Part shown: positions 36,621-48,210 of the stretch, piece by piece
How the letters are laid out: each line of letters begins with the position of its first letter
Position numbering within the stretch: the first letter of the stretch is position 1
Assembly: GCF_014805625.2 (NCBI RefSeq)
Contig: NW_023998464.1
Span: 4,717,769 to 4,781,768 of the forward strand
Direction of reading: 5' to 3'
Origin: Glossina fuscipes
Taxonomy: Eukaryota; Arthropoda; Insecta; Diptera; Glossinidae
DNA: 64,000 nucleotides
The notes under the pieces: model-generated
What the model was told of the DNA's origin: nothing
Seen by the model: the letters and a program-made list of their open reading frames with translations, nothing else
Database searches by the model: none
Translations under genes and position numbers: made by a program

Positions 36621-38200
36621 TATAGAGATATCACTCGATCTCTTAGATACCTAGCTTATAGAAAGAGTAATTTATAACTGATTTATAACAGATCAGACTT
36701 TGAATTGGATGTCCATTCATAGAACGATTGAAAACTATCCATTTTGTAGTTCGCAAACATCCACGCGTTTTTAACCTAAAAATCGACTACTTCAATAAGT
36801 CGTACACTCGAGCACAAAGTAAATTTAAATACTTAGGATATCTAAAATTTCTTTAAATGTCATATAGTAAAAAAAAAGAATTAAGTAAAGACAATTTTAT
36901 TTCACGTTGTTAAAAGCGTTTATGCAATTAAAACTTTATTTGTAACAATACATGGTTAATTTTAATTTTCCTCTTGGGCTTTTCTGGATGTCATGTAAGT
37001 AAGTGTGGGATTTCTACCATGTGACAATAAAAACCAAAACCAACTACAATGAATGTAAGTAAAATATATGGAAACTAGACAAGCATACCGATGCTTGCGT
37101 GCACATGCAATAGAGCGTATAAACAACTTTCTGCAACAATTCTACATAGTTGGCCTTGTGCATTATTCGTCTGGATCATTGTACACTAATTGATAAATGC
37201 GTTGTAGTCCTATTGTTATATCATCGCTATATATAAACCAAACCAGACCAAAGTGTAAGCCTTTAGATTCATATTTTTCCATATTTTATGTCAAGATATA
37301 CTTCTTTTAATATAATATAACTTGAAGTCTGCAAATTTATTTCCAAAGAAAGTCATTTATACCATAAAGTCATATATCAGGAAGTTATAAAATTACAATA
37401 CTATATGATTGGTTCCATCTTGAAATTTGTTATGCATAGCAGATGTTACGATTTGACATAGACATCAGGTTAACTGAAAGACTGTATGCGCTCAAGAACT
37501 TTATTCTAGTGGGGCCATCTGTTGTAATAACTCTGTTGTAGGAATTATACTGTAAAAGAAATCTTTCAAATTTTAGTGGAAAAGAAAGAATTCTCTTTTT
37601 TTTTGTACTATTGTTACTCTTAGCTTCCTCTATAAGGGTACGATGGACCCTTGCATCTAAATCTTGCAATTCCAGGGTTTCCTTGCGTTCAATACTAAAG
37701 AGAAATAATGAAATCGTTGATTCGCTATCGATTTTTTTCTCAAGGTCTTAAGCGCATCTCTAAGATTTTTATTAATAGATGCATTATAGTTATATGCAAA
37801 TTGCGTAACGAAATATTGTACTCAAAAAAAATTTTCATTGTTATGATGAAAAGTAATTGAATAGTTATCATTTATATTTATCTACATAGACTTTGGCAAA
37901 AGTTTGAAAAAAATTTCTGAAAAGAAGATTAAAAATAAAATTGAAACGAAAAATAGTATTATTTGGCATTATGTGATATGAATAAAATGTAAACTTGTCT
38001 TACTTCTTTTTTTGTTATTGCTTGCATTTTGGCTTAAGCTTATTGAAATAATTTATTGCACACTTTTTGGAGATTTGCAGATAAATGAAATCTAGCATTC
38101 GTAATAAATTTGTCGTTTATCTGAGATGTTTTTTATTTTAAAAATATCTATTAAAAATGCAAATATGTAGAATAAATTACTGCAATTATATAACATATAT
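36621..38200. other. Gene-less stretch
   Basis: No feature could be supported. The minus-strand frame 37430-37669 has no recognisable motif. Confidence 0.5.
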
Positions 38201-38204
38201 TCTT

Positions 38205-38925
38205 ATACCCATCAACGAAAGATGAGGATGTATTAATTTTCTCAAAACGCTTGCAACATCCTTAAGGAAGCAGCAGAGATCTCATATAATATACATATTC
38301 TTAATTAGCGCTAAATCCTAACCGCTCTTAAGCATTTCCGCTCGTCCGTCCGTCCATCTGTCTGTCCGCATATTCTGTGCCAGACGTCCGTCTGGTCGCG
38401 AAACGCTTCAAATTGGGCGGAAACCTTCGAAGTCCTTGCCAACCTACGTATCGAAAGTGAGCCAAATCGACCAAAGGTATGCGACCGCAGCATGTTTTCA
38501 AGAAAATAAAAAAGTTGGTTTCTTGCACATGCCTGTAAACCACAGCAGATACAACCATAAAAATTTATTTTCTGCAGCAACTGAAAAAAATGGAGAAGAT
38601 CGATCACGCTCACTCAATATGGCATTGAGTTTTCATTCTTTCGTCAAAACGTTTGCAGCTTCTGAAGCTGAAAGATCAGCTTCACAGATCACACAAAGTC
38701 TACGTGTTATTGAATAATATCAAATCATTGCATGCAGATTGATATAGAAAATGGACCAAAGTGCAGTTGAAGTTGGGTACATTCCGGCTTTCCGGGTTTT
38801 AATGCCCATAAACTATAACAGGCACGCGCAATTTTTTTTCTCTTTTTTAAGTCTCTTTTAAGACAACTGTGCTAGGTATAAAAGAATCGGTCACGGCCGA
38901 ATGTCATTTTCTTACTTGTTAAATT
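38205..38925 (-). repeat. Interspersed repeat family A, reverse-oriented copy with GTCY tract and palindromic end
   Basis: The left end is cttatacccatcaacgaaag, followed by cgcttgcaacatccttaag and the pyrimidine-periodic tract cgtccgtccgtccatctgtc (about 38343-38365). A cttcgaagtccttgccaac block comes next. The right end, 38875-38925, reads aggtataaaagaatcggtca, then cggccgaatgtcattttctt and acttgtt. The stretch between about 38570 and 38770 is not obviously family A and may be a nested insertion. The open frames 38311-38717 on both strands are by-products of the repeat. Confidence 0.6.
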
Positions 38926-41311
38926 TGTTTTCAACATTAATACCTACCCTCGTTTGTTAATATCGTTTACGTAAAGATTCTTCATTTCGTACGCAGAAAT
39001 AATAGCAAACTGTTTATAGTGTGGGAAGAAAGCCTTCCAATCAATCACGACGTAGCCTTGCATTTATTACATTTCTTTCACTATACCAATATTAAAAATT
39101 AATGCTTAATTTCAAACTTTGTTACTATTAAGAGTTTAAGTGTACATTTATGTGATTAATAAAAATAGGAAAATGATTTTCACCGAAAACGGTTTACGTA
39201 ATAACTTGTAATCATATACATGTACCCATTTATCAAAAAATTTTGTGTCACAAATGTTTGTGGGTCATTCATTAAAAAATAAGAGGAAAACAAATGTGTT
39301 TGGTCATCGACATATTTTTTATTGACTAAACTGAAAAGATGTTTATCGCTATATAGGAATAAGATTTTATTGATGAAAGTTTATGTAATATTTGTATGTT
39401 CTGTACACAATTCGTTCGATATATTAAACGACCGTTCTGGATAGTTTTTGTTATGATTACATAATTACACCTATGTAGACGCACACTGCATGTGAAAAAC
39501 AGTATGAAGTGGAACAGCATAAAGTAATTGTAAACTAACAAAATTTGTAACTAAATTTTATGAGAAAACAAAAATTTTACGACTTTATTTTAAAAAGCTC
39601 TTTGTGCTTTTATGGCGCAAAGTTAGTGAAAAAAAATAAAGAAGAAACCTTATTATGTGTTACGCCACAAGTTATGCAACGGATTGATAGAATCTTTAAA
39701 ATTACATACCATTCCTAGCTCAGAGCGTTAAATTCGAAAGTTCTGCAATCTTATCACATTTCCCATCAAAATAAAGAGATTTTCTCATATCGTGAATAAA
39801 TGCGTAAAGAATTACGTTTTGGAGAGAGCATAAAACTGAATTCATTTTTGATCACAGGGGGATTCTTGTCGGTTTGCTCGGGCGTTTCTTGGAATCTTAC
39901 AACGACACCCGAATATGGGTTCTTTTGGACATTTTATCATGATTGATTTCAAAATTTGCCTACGAGGTGGGAAGAAATGGTAACCATTCGTTGACAATGC
40001 TTGGATTGATCCGTGCATTCACTTTGTTCTAAAATAAATACGTTTTTAATTTAAAAAAAGCGAACCGATCTAATTCATGCTTGCCTTTGCTACCACAAAA
40101 ACTTGACTTAACGTAAATCTGAGACTTGGTACACATCTCTTGACTTGCTTACTGCTTGCCAATTTGGCTGCTAAGCTGCAACTATTCAGAATATGTACTT
40201 TTTTAGGAACGAAGAAAAACCAATTTCTTTCCATTAACTTTTCTAGTATGTATATGAAGAAAATGAAAGAATTTTGAATAAACATACATTCGTCGTACGA
40301 ACAAATCGAAACTCCTGCAAAGAGGTTACCAAATGTGTAATTTAAGCGAAAAGTATCCATAGATCGTTTCAAGGCAAACGTAATTTTCCCTTATAGCTTA
40401 ATTAATGTAATAAATTTTTTTACAAATATATGAATGCCAAAAAGAGGAAAGTTCGTATAACAATTTATGCTATGGCGATATTTGTAACAAACAAAAAGGT
40501 ATTGAGTGAAACAAAGGGAAATGATTAGAGAGAAGAAATTTTTGTATTCTCTAGATATGCTCCCTGTTTTGTATATTAAAAGTGTGACGGTGAACTTACC
40601 GTTAACCAGAGTTTGTTTGAATAATATCTACCATATATTTGTTAATAACGAGTCTTCGTGGTAAATTTCAAAACAGAATTTAATTTGAATTATCGTGAAC
40701 ATGTTTTTAAACTTTCTCATCTGCTCGAACACCAACCTTTCTGTGTGTGCGTGCCTAATTTTCCCCTTTATATTTGACTAATTAGAGAAGAACTTGGCGA
40801 CGAATTATTTCTTATCACACTGTTTACCTTACTCTAGACATTTATATCTATAACTCTTCATGATTACCACCGTGCTCGCACGTGTAAGATTGGCTGACGA
40901 AGTCACCTTATTCGGTACATATTTGTCACCTACTCTGCTGGGAAGTGTCTTCACCATAGCATCGTTGCATATGACACTTTTAAACTGGCATAGTTTTTCT
41001 TTCCTTTGATGTTTCCTTATGCAAGGATGAAACATCCTTTATGTGATATATTGTTTTCATTCGTCTTTTTAATGAGTTATTTGAAAGAATCCTTAAGATT
41101 AATCGGCTTAAACAAAGTTTACAAAGCTTATATTTTACTTCTCAGGTCAAAGCCGGTAGTCTTAGATTCTAGAGGTCTAAGACTTGAGACTGTGCATTTA
41201 CTGCTCCTGCTAAATTAATTGTAGCAATAATAATGACAATAATAATTTACAGGTAGAATTGAACTCCTCAATCGTAACATCACCTTCTTTGTTTTAAGAA
41301 AATATACAAGA

Positions 41312-41336
41312 ACAGCAACAACAACAACAACAACAA
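41312..41336. repeat. (CAA)n microsatellite
   Basis: The tract runs agcaacaacaacaacaacaa and on to about 41336. There is no surrounding open frame that would make it a coding poly-Gln or poly-Asn tract. Confidence 0.8.
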
Positions 41337-41608
41337 AAATACTGAAGGCTGAAGAACAAAGAATAGGCAAAAATTATGTTTGAAAAAACTTGCTTTGAAC
41401 AGGTGTGGACAAAAATATTTTTAATTTCCTGTAACACTTTGTCACTGCGTGCTCTTGTGTATGTGTAACAAATGTATATGTTTCATAACTTTTAAACGTG
41501 AAAGCAGTTTTTTCTTTATTTTCAAAGAATGTTATAAATTTTATTGTTTGTTTTATTTTGTACTATTCTACTCGTCCTCGCCAAACAAATTTGATATAAA
41601 TACATCAC

Positions 41609-41632
41609 TAATAATAATAATAATAATAATAA
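41609..41632. repeat. (TAA)n microsatellite
   Basis: About eight TAA units. (TAA)n tails mark the 3' ends of I-type LINEs, as at 52002, but no coding remnant was found upstream of this one. It may be a free microsatellite or the scar of a very short insertion. A second short (TAA)n lies at about 41802-41822. Confidence 0.8.
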
Positions 41633-43329
41633 ATTTCAATTAAAAAATCTTCAATATAAAGCTTTCTAAAGATTGCATATTTTTGGTAATTTATTTTCTC
41701 AAGGCAACAGCACTGTTTAGCAACAAGAAAACGATGAAGAACAGAATGTGTGATTGTTCTCTACAAACTAGATATCACAAGGACATGGTCATGTTAAGAT
41801 ATAATAATGATAATAATAATAAACCAAAAAAAAAAAAACTTTGAAAGTTGTATTCAAATTAAACGAATTTTGGGTATCTGTCACTATTTTAGATACATTT
41901 CCAATGCATTCATGATTTCTCTGCATATTTACAGCCCAAACATTGTCATTGTTCAAATTGAGGAACGAGATGCGAACGAGTACATGCCACAAAGAACTAA
42001 ATGTTTTACAGATGCAAATATTTTCAAACAGATTTTTTAACAAACTGAAGCAAATATCGATGAGAAGTTTGCAAAAATTATGGAAAAGTTTTAAATGAGG
42101 AAGAACTCACTTAATGGTATAACTGTGCTTCTTAGCCGCGGTATAACTCAGGGCTCTCCGGAAGTCTGCTTCTAAGAAACTTATATAATAAAAACTCTTC
42201 GATCTTCGTGTTTTTATAACTATTTATGTTGTCTCAGTTCTCGGAAATATTGGTTTACGATTGATGAAAATTACCGTTGTAAATTTATTCGGTAAGCTCG
42301 AATATGATGACACACGGAATGTTTTACTGTACTCGCTACGATAAACTTCATTTTCGTTTTGTTTCGTATTCCAGTAATTGTTTAACATATGGTTAAGTAA
42401 TGCGCAGTTGTATTAGTGGAAAAGACTGTTTTGGCATGATCCATGTGTGCGCAGCGACAAGGATAAATACATTTCATGCTTAATATTGATGCTATGTAGA
42501 TGAGACGTGTCGATAGATGAATGAAGCAAACCGGTTTTAGCAGTGTGAAAGCATAAGGGTATTATCGTACCTTTACGTTACGTGACTTATGGAAATTTCT
42601 CGAAATCCAATGTATATTTGCATGAATAGAAAAAACCAGTTTTAGCAATTTTAGAAAGGATATTAATATGGTTATGCGTGTTCAGGCATAAGAAACAACA
42701 CCTGATGTGTGGAAGTTTCTAGAAATGATATATGGTATAAAAGAACCGGTTTTCGCAATGTGGACATATTCTTATATGTTTGATCGTGCATTTACAGGAG
42801 TAAGAAATAACATTTGGTATAAACAAAAAGATCATTGTGTATGCGTTTGTATGTTTAAGCGTGCAGGCTTGAATAAGCGTATGTATGTATATAAGAACAA
42901 GTGCATGCCGTTATAAGAATATATAGGCATCAGTAAGTGCAAGTGTGCTAACGAATCAGTAGACGTTATTAAGGAATATGTATAGATGTATGTAAGTCAG
43001 AAGAAGTAAAGCGCATATTTTTAAGCATCAGAATATAACAAAGCAGTAAATATATATAGTAGCCCCATCCAATCTGTAGACAGATCGAAAAATTAATGTT
43101 TCTAATTGAAAAGTGCGTGTGTGGATTGAGAGTCAAAAATATAAATGTTAGAAAATAAAACTTACATTAAATAAAAATTCATTTTTTTTTTTTTTTGTTT
43201 GACTTAAGATAAGGTAATAGACAAAAAATATACTTAACCTCAAAACAATGTCATAAAAAAGTGTACAAACAGGTTATTTCACAGGTAGTTTAATGTACTC
43301 TTTGTGGATAAAATTTAAAAAAATTAATA

Positions 43330-43860
43330 TTATATTGGAACTCCTTTGGCATCTAGTACGGTTTTTATTAAAGAAATTAATTTCTTTGTTACATCTAAAC
43401 CAACATTGTTCCATGCTCCAGGGAAACTTGGCTTAGGATCTTACATGTTAGAAATTTTACTCTGTCGAACCAACTTGTCCAACTCATGCCATAGCCTATC
43501 AATTGCATTAAAATCCCGTGATTGGAGAGGGAAATATAGTTGTTTGGGGATGTTGTAACGTTGCCCCTTCCATTGCAATGTATTTTTCGACTGGTTTCCC
43601 TACTGAGAGATCCATTTGCCAGGAAGACTCATTTTAGTTGCGGATGTCTTCAATTTGGCTTTCAGAAGATTGAGATAAATGTGATGATCCAGTTTAGCTC
43701 AATTACCAAACCCAAAAACATGACAGCCTCCACCGTGATTTACAGTTAGTAATAGCGTAGTATAATAGTAAACAGCCACTGTTAGGTTTCCTCTATACTT
43801 TGCATTGTATCCTAATACATTAAACTTAGACTCGTGACTAAAAATTCTTTTTTTGACAAA
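43330..43860 (-). mobile_element. Decayed Tc1-like transposase, C-terminal two thirds
   Basis: On the minus strand, in order: FSHESKFNVLGYNAKYRG (about 43845 downward) matches the family's FSDESKFN-x-x-G block, with the first catalytic Asp changed to His. VNHGGGCHVFGFGN (about 43722-43750) matches the V-K-HGGG motif. YNIPKQLYFPLQSRDFNAID, followed by RLWHELD, matches the PKQ...SPDLNPIEHLW block, with the catalytic Glu changed to Asp. WNNVGLDVTKKLISLI and then KGVPI before a TAA at 43330-43332 match the usual C-terminal end. Several stops and frameshifts occur, and the QQDND block is unrecognisable. The triad is lost, so the element is dead. Terminal inverted repeats were not identified. The neighbouring poly-T run at 43180-43197 may mark an edge. 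Confidence 0.75.
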
Positions 43861-44439
43861 ATTTATATCATGATTCTTGTTACTTAAATCAAAACAAATC
43901 TTGAATTGTTATTTAATGCAAGTTTTTATTTTTTAAAAAATATATTTTTGACCTTCAAGCCGTAAGTGCAGTTTTTGATTAGGTAAACCTTTTCTGTCAT
44001 ACTGTATGTAGACTATATTGAGAAACTGTATACGTATAGTGTTAATAAAACGTATGCACAGCAACAAAGCGTTGATAAACTTAAGTTTATAAGGGTTAGA
44101 GAAAGATATAATAAGCAGATTAGCTAAGATTTTAGTAGGGGAGCAATAACAAATTAAGCATTGGTATCTGCTGCGTAAGTTAACTGTGTCAAGTCGGAGG
44201 TAAGCATTTAGGTTTTAAGAAATGAAGTCTATCTGGTCGCTTGAAAGAGTTAAACAGTGATTGATTGAAATATTGAGTTAATTATAGATATTAAGTTGTC
44301 TAGGTATTTTCAAGGTTTTCACAGGGTGACACGCTTCAGATACAAAATAATCTCCATATATTAGAAAGTTTTAACATTCTCAAAGTATATGTTCAATCGT
44401 ACGATCTTGCCCAAAATTAAAGTTTTTTTTTGTTGTATT

Positions 44440-44612
44440 CGTGATGAGGGCGAAAATAGGCCATCACAAATTAAAGCGATGTCAAATGGGTCGTCGAACA
44501 GTGATAAGTACGTTTCGTTTGATTTGCTGGCCATATTATATTACGGAACACTTTTTTAAGATAACACTGATGGGTACAAAAGATACAGTCATGACCGAAT
44601 ACAATATTAATG
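44440..44612 (-). repeat. Interspersed repeat family A, right-end fragment
   Basis: The string tgggtacaaaagatacagtc, then atgaccgaatacaat (44570-44605), aligns with the hairpin-bearing right ends at 23555-23590 and 38875-38905, with the palindrome eroded. It lies inside the 139-codon frame 44441-44860, which argues that this frame is not a gene. Confidence 0.45.
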
Positions 44613-44837
44613 ATGATGTAATTAACTTGAATATGTTCTTTCCATCATTTTCAATTTTGTTGTTAACGTGCAGCACGTCTGAGACATTCTTATTATTTTT
44701 TTTTTTATTATTGACTAATGGTTTTGTCTACATTCCTATTTCTGCTCTAGATCTTTGTAATTGCTGCGACATTTATCTTTGTGCCGAAAGAAGGAGCGAA
44801 TGTTGGATTTTAAGGATTCGAGCAGTAACATTATTAT

Positions 44838-45632
44838 TCAAGTCTTTTGAAATTCTCTAGAATTTCGGAACATTTTTAACCATGAATTCTTCTTAGCAAT
44901 TATTGTCTTTTTTGTTTGAGTGAGACCTTCTACAAGGACCGATACGCACACAGCTAAAAATTCGGGCTCATTCATGAACACAATCTCCTTCAAGATCATT
45001 GTAATCAGGCCACCGGAATCTAGAGGACTACGATCAGTCCAAAGCTCCTCTAACACTTCGATGCTTTTTTATTAAAAGATATATCAAACTCCTCAAGATA
45101 GCAGGTAATCTCTTTATACAATCCAAATTTTTCCTCGCAGATATTCTTTTGAAGTTAGTGTTCAATAGTCGGTGTGATACAAACTTCTATTCCTGCATTT
45201 TGTCCCAAAGAGCGTTTTCTTTTTTGTATTCATTTTGGAAGCCTCTTTCTCACGTTCAAATTTTCGGGCAAAATAATTAGCCCTAATATTACCACCTAAC
45301 GAATCGTACCACGATGTGGCTCTCGGTCTTATAACATCAGTCTTATAAGAATAATAATGAAAATGTTATCGTGGGAATAATTAAAATGTCATCGTTTCTA
45401 TTTATAATTTGAAGCCGTTATAAAATCCTCATTGCTTGTTAATCGAAGATATTCTTTAAGTTTGTCAACTCCAAAAGAAACATCTCCATATATCCCTTGC
45501 ATGTTTCTTTCAATGGCTCTATGATAATATGGCTACTTCGAATCTCTTTCCTGGATACTTTCGACGAAAGTTTTCAGAGGCTAAGTCGGATTCAACTGTC
45601 GACGGTCCGTGTTCGATACCAAGCTTGATTGA
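44838..45632 (-). pseudogene. Unidentified decayed coding region, five protein-like segments in order
   Basis: On the minus strand, going 5' to 3', five consecutive open pieces have ordinary protein composition in an AT-rich background. They are: (a) 45632-45528, with GIEHGPSTVESDLASENF and KYPGKRFEVAI; (b) 45526-45398, with YHRAIERNMQGIYGDVSFGV; (c) 45334-45162, with SWYDSLGGNIRANYFARKF; (d) 45136-45050, with FGLYKEITCYLEEFDISF; (e) 45056-44838, with LWTDRSPLDSGGLITMILKE. Small indels or short gaps (1-63 bp) separate them, as expected for one former reading frame of about 260 codons. No splice sites explain the gaps. I cannot assign a family: there are no reverse transcriptase, transposase or zinc-finger motifs that I recognise. 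It sits tail-out beside the LINE starting near 45654 and could be an unknown transposon ORF, a processed pseudogene or a captured gene. Confidence 0.5.
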
Positions 45633-45669
45633 TCATTTCAGATAATGATCATTTGATCATTTCAGATAA
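45630..45669 (+). repeat. 16-bp direct repeat at the LINE 5' junction
   Basis: tgatcatttcagataa occurs at 45630-45645 and again at 45654-45669, separated by 8 bp, exactly where the minus-strand coding remnant stops and the plus-strand LINE begins. It may reflect slippage or duplication at an insertion junction. Confidence 0.7.
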
Positions 45670-47294
45670 GGAGGTTTGGAATGGATGGAATGCCACCACT
45701 TTAAACGTGCTCTGTTGAGCTGTGTGGTGTTATTTCAATAATTCTTAATCAGTCCTTCAAATCAGTTGTTTTGTCTTCGTGGTGGAAACGTAGTTTTCTT
45801 ATTCTAATTCAGAAATGTATAAATAGACATCACGTTGAGAACTGTGGTGGCATCGCCGTGTTGAGTGTCTTACCTAAATTGTTTGAGCCAATTATTACTC
45901 AGCATCTAGCTTTTGCTAGCAAATCTTATATTTCTCCTTTCCTGCCTTCGGAAAGGAAGATCTACTGTCACGAATATATTGCTACGTTTTCAAGGCTTTT
46001 TCTAGTGGCTCTCGCAGTGAAGTCGTATATGCTGATATTAGCAAAGCATTTGACTTGGTTAACCATAACTGATTGATCTTCAGGTTTCTGTTTAACTTCA
46101 TCACCTCGGATGAATTTCCCGTGACGTCTGGCGTGTCTCAAGGTTTAAGACCCCTTTTATTTAATTTGTACATTAATGATATCCCCTCGGTGATTAAATC
46201 CAGCCAGATCTGAGTGCACGCTGACGACGTTAAACTGTTGTCCTCCTTCTCATCGGAGTCGCAGTCGTATTACCTTCGAACTGACTTAAATAATTTGGTT
46301 ATATGATGCTCGTTAAATTTTATGAACTTAAACCCAAAAAAAATGCAAGAATCTTTCAGTGACTTACTAAGTTGAGAATGGCTGGTTTGTTCACCAATAT
46401 AGGAGTTCGATTCCATCCAAGATTACGTTTTAATTTTGACATTGAGTTCTATTTAAATAAAATTAAATGCACGCTTGGTTTCGTTAAGAGGTGGTCCAAA
46501 AAGTTTAAGGATTTTTCTGTTACAAAAAGGCTGTACATGTGCTTAGTTAGATCAATAGTTGGGAATATCTTTATTGTACAGTAAATTCAGTTAAATCCGT
46601 TTAAAAGCAATTCTTGCTGTTTGCCCTTAGGAATTTGGCTTGGGATACACTTGCTTCTCTGCCTCTTTGTTAAAATAGGGTGATTCTGCAATCTTTACCA
46701 TCCCTTCAGAAACGTAGATTTATTCTTGGTGTCTCCTTTTTAATTAATTTAATTAATGGCACAATCGATTCCACATCATTTCTTGGTGAGATAAGCTCTA
46801 ATGTACCTAACCGCTTGTCTAGGGACTTCGTGTTCATTAAGTTGAGTCAGTGTAAATATAATTATGAGCTGCTTAACCCGGTTAGGGCGCTTTAGAGCGG
46901 TTTGCAGGAACCTAAATAATGTCGATCACTTAATCTCTCTTTTTTTAGTCTAAGAATTCAATTCATTAGTCTAAAATTAAAATAATAATAATAATAATAA
47001 TAATCTCAATATCGGATGTTTTAAAGTCTATCAAAACAATTTGGCTTATAATACGCGATTTCCCTATGTTATATTTAAACCAACTTTTAATATCTCATTT
47101 TGATTCGAAAGTTAATCGGTATCGATTACTGTATCGATTGCCAGGCTTTAATTTTTCTTGTTTACTTTATACTAGTTTTTAGTTAGTTTAGTTTTAGTAT
47201 AAGATCTACTTTTAAGAGTCAATTGAATTCGACTGTTAATTTGTCTTATTTGAGTTTCATGCATAACTAAATAAAATAAATAAATAAATAAATA
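45654..47294 (+). mobile_element. Decayed Jockey/I-type LINE: reverse transcriptase through 3' tail
   Basis: Read across frames, the reverse transcriptase blocks appear in order. First is MDGMPPL followed by SVELCGVIS (about 45680-45740). Then SSWWKRSFLILIQK and VENCGGIAVLSVLPKLFE (45771 on), then SKAFDLVNHN in a shifted frame (about 46035-46070). Next come VTSGVSQGLRPLLFNLYIND and HADDVKLL (46217-46228), where the catalytic Tyr-x-Asp-Asp box has Tyr replaced by His. The thumb region reads GVRFHPRLRFNFDIEFYLNK and GFVKRWSKKFKDFSVTKRL (46372-46584). Downstream are LPSLQKRRFILGVSFLINLI and a terminal block ending near 46895. Multiple stops and frameshifts make it inactive. After a (TAA)n run (46978-47004) and an untranslated region, an (AAAT)n tail at about 47268-47294 marks the likely 3' end. 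The 5' end, ORF1 and endonuclease are missing, as is usual for 5'-truncated LINE copies. Confidence 0.85.
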
Positions 47295-47407
47295 TCAAAG
47301 CAAGATATATAAAAACGTAAAATATTATATACAGATCATACATGTTTTTATTTCGAATTATGTAACAAAAAAGCAAACCTTCAAAGGATAAAAACAAGTT
47401 TTTTGGT

Positions 47408-48205
47408 TTACTTCATATTTTGTGAAAAACTTATCGAATGTGATCCTGCACTTACTACTTTGAAATAGTATGCACAGTTCCTCAATGCATCTCTGTGCAA
47501 AATAATGTCCTTGATTGGATCCTCTCTGTTCAAAATGGGGGACTCGTTTCTGGGACACTCGTTTCTGCGGGCCACCTCGTGGTACAATAATAAATATTTT
47601 GTGAAAAGGAGTATTTTTGAACTAAGCTCCTCATTTAAAAATTCTGTTAAGTAAGCTTTCCATTGGAGTGCCTTCGAACATTGAATGAGCTGCATACGCA
47701 CACTGATAATATATACGGGAGCCTGGTCATTAGGGCATTAAGAAGCAGCGAAAGGGTTCTCTAGCTAACAGAGACGTCCGAGGGACCATGTTATGTCCTG
47801 ATCCTTTCTATGGTATATCAACAAGCCCTAATAATAGGTTGGCATCGCAGAGAATACGGAAGAAAGGGTTGCCATTCTAAACAATGCAGGACAGTGGCAA
47901 GAAGAAAGAAAATCTTCCGGTACACCACAAAAACTACCGGAACTGAGAAGAAGCGACCTACGCTTCGCAAACGGGTCATAATTACCTCGGGTATTATCTG
48001 AAAAACATCTGAAAACATACAGATTATGCCAAGGATAGATAGGTGTGAATGTGAGGCTATCTGCAAAATTAGACACCAAATATCTGCCGAGCACCGACGG
48101 ACACGTTACGGTGCTCCGAACCAAAGAAGGTGATTCATAAGAATCCACGGCACGGGTGAGGACAGTAGATCTTTTAGTTCGCGATACTGATTCCATGAGC
48201 CTCAA
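47408..48205 (-). other. Unidentified GC-richer, coding-like patch
   Basis: This patch stands out from its AT-rich surroundings and is open on both strands in long pieces. Minus-strand frames at 47408-47701 and 47828-48205 (125 codons) are the longest. On the plus strand a frame from about 47870 reads AGQWQEERKSSGTPQKLPEL, later NVRLSAKLDTKYLPSTDGHV and then VRTVDLLVRDTDSMSLKG, interrupted by three stops. The plus-strand reading looks to me more like a retroelement polyprotein, but I recognise no definite motif. Which strand was coding cannot be settled by eye. It starts about 110 bp after the end of the Jockey-like LINE. Confidence 0.3.
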
Positions 48206-48210
48206 AGGCT

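Larger units (their letters stand above)
38926..43325. other. Gene-less stretch
   Basis: Nothing could be firmly supported in about 4.4 kb. A minus-strand frame 40829-41035 has balanced composition but no motif. A short stretch around 39945-39985 reads NLPTRWEEM, like the extreme C-terminus of some mariner transposases, but it is too short to call. Microsatellites are listed separately. Confidence 0.45.

Noticed and set aside
38311..38717. Overlapping frames of 76-100 codons on both strands
   Set aside because: They fall within the GTCY tract and body of a family A repeat, whose periodic sequence suppresses stops.
39935..39990. Possible mariner C-terminus (NLPTRWEEM reading, plus)
   Set aside because: The match is too short and the upstream transposase blocks are absent.
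44441..44860. 139-codon plus-strand frame
   Set aside because: It runs through a family A terminus and then through T-rich DNA, and its 3' end overlaps the antisense coding remnant at 44838. I see no motif.
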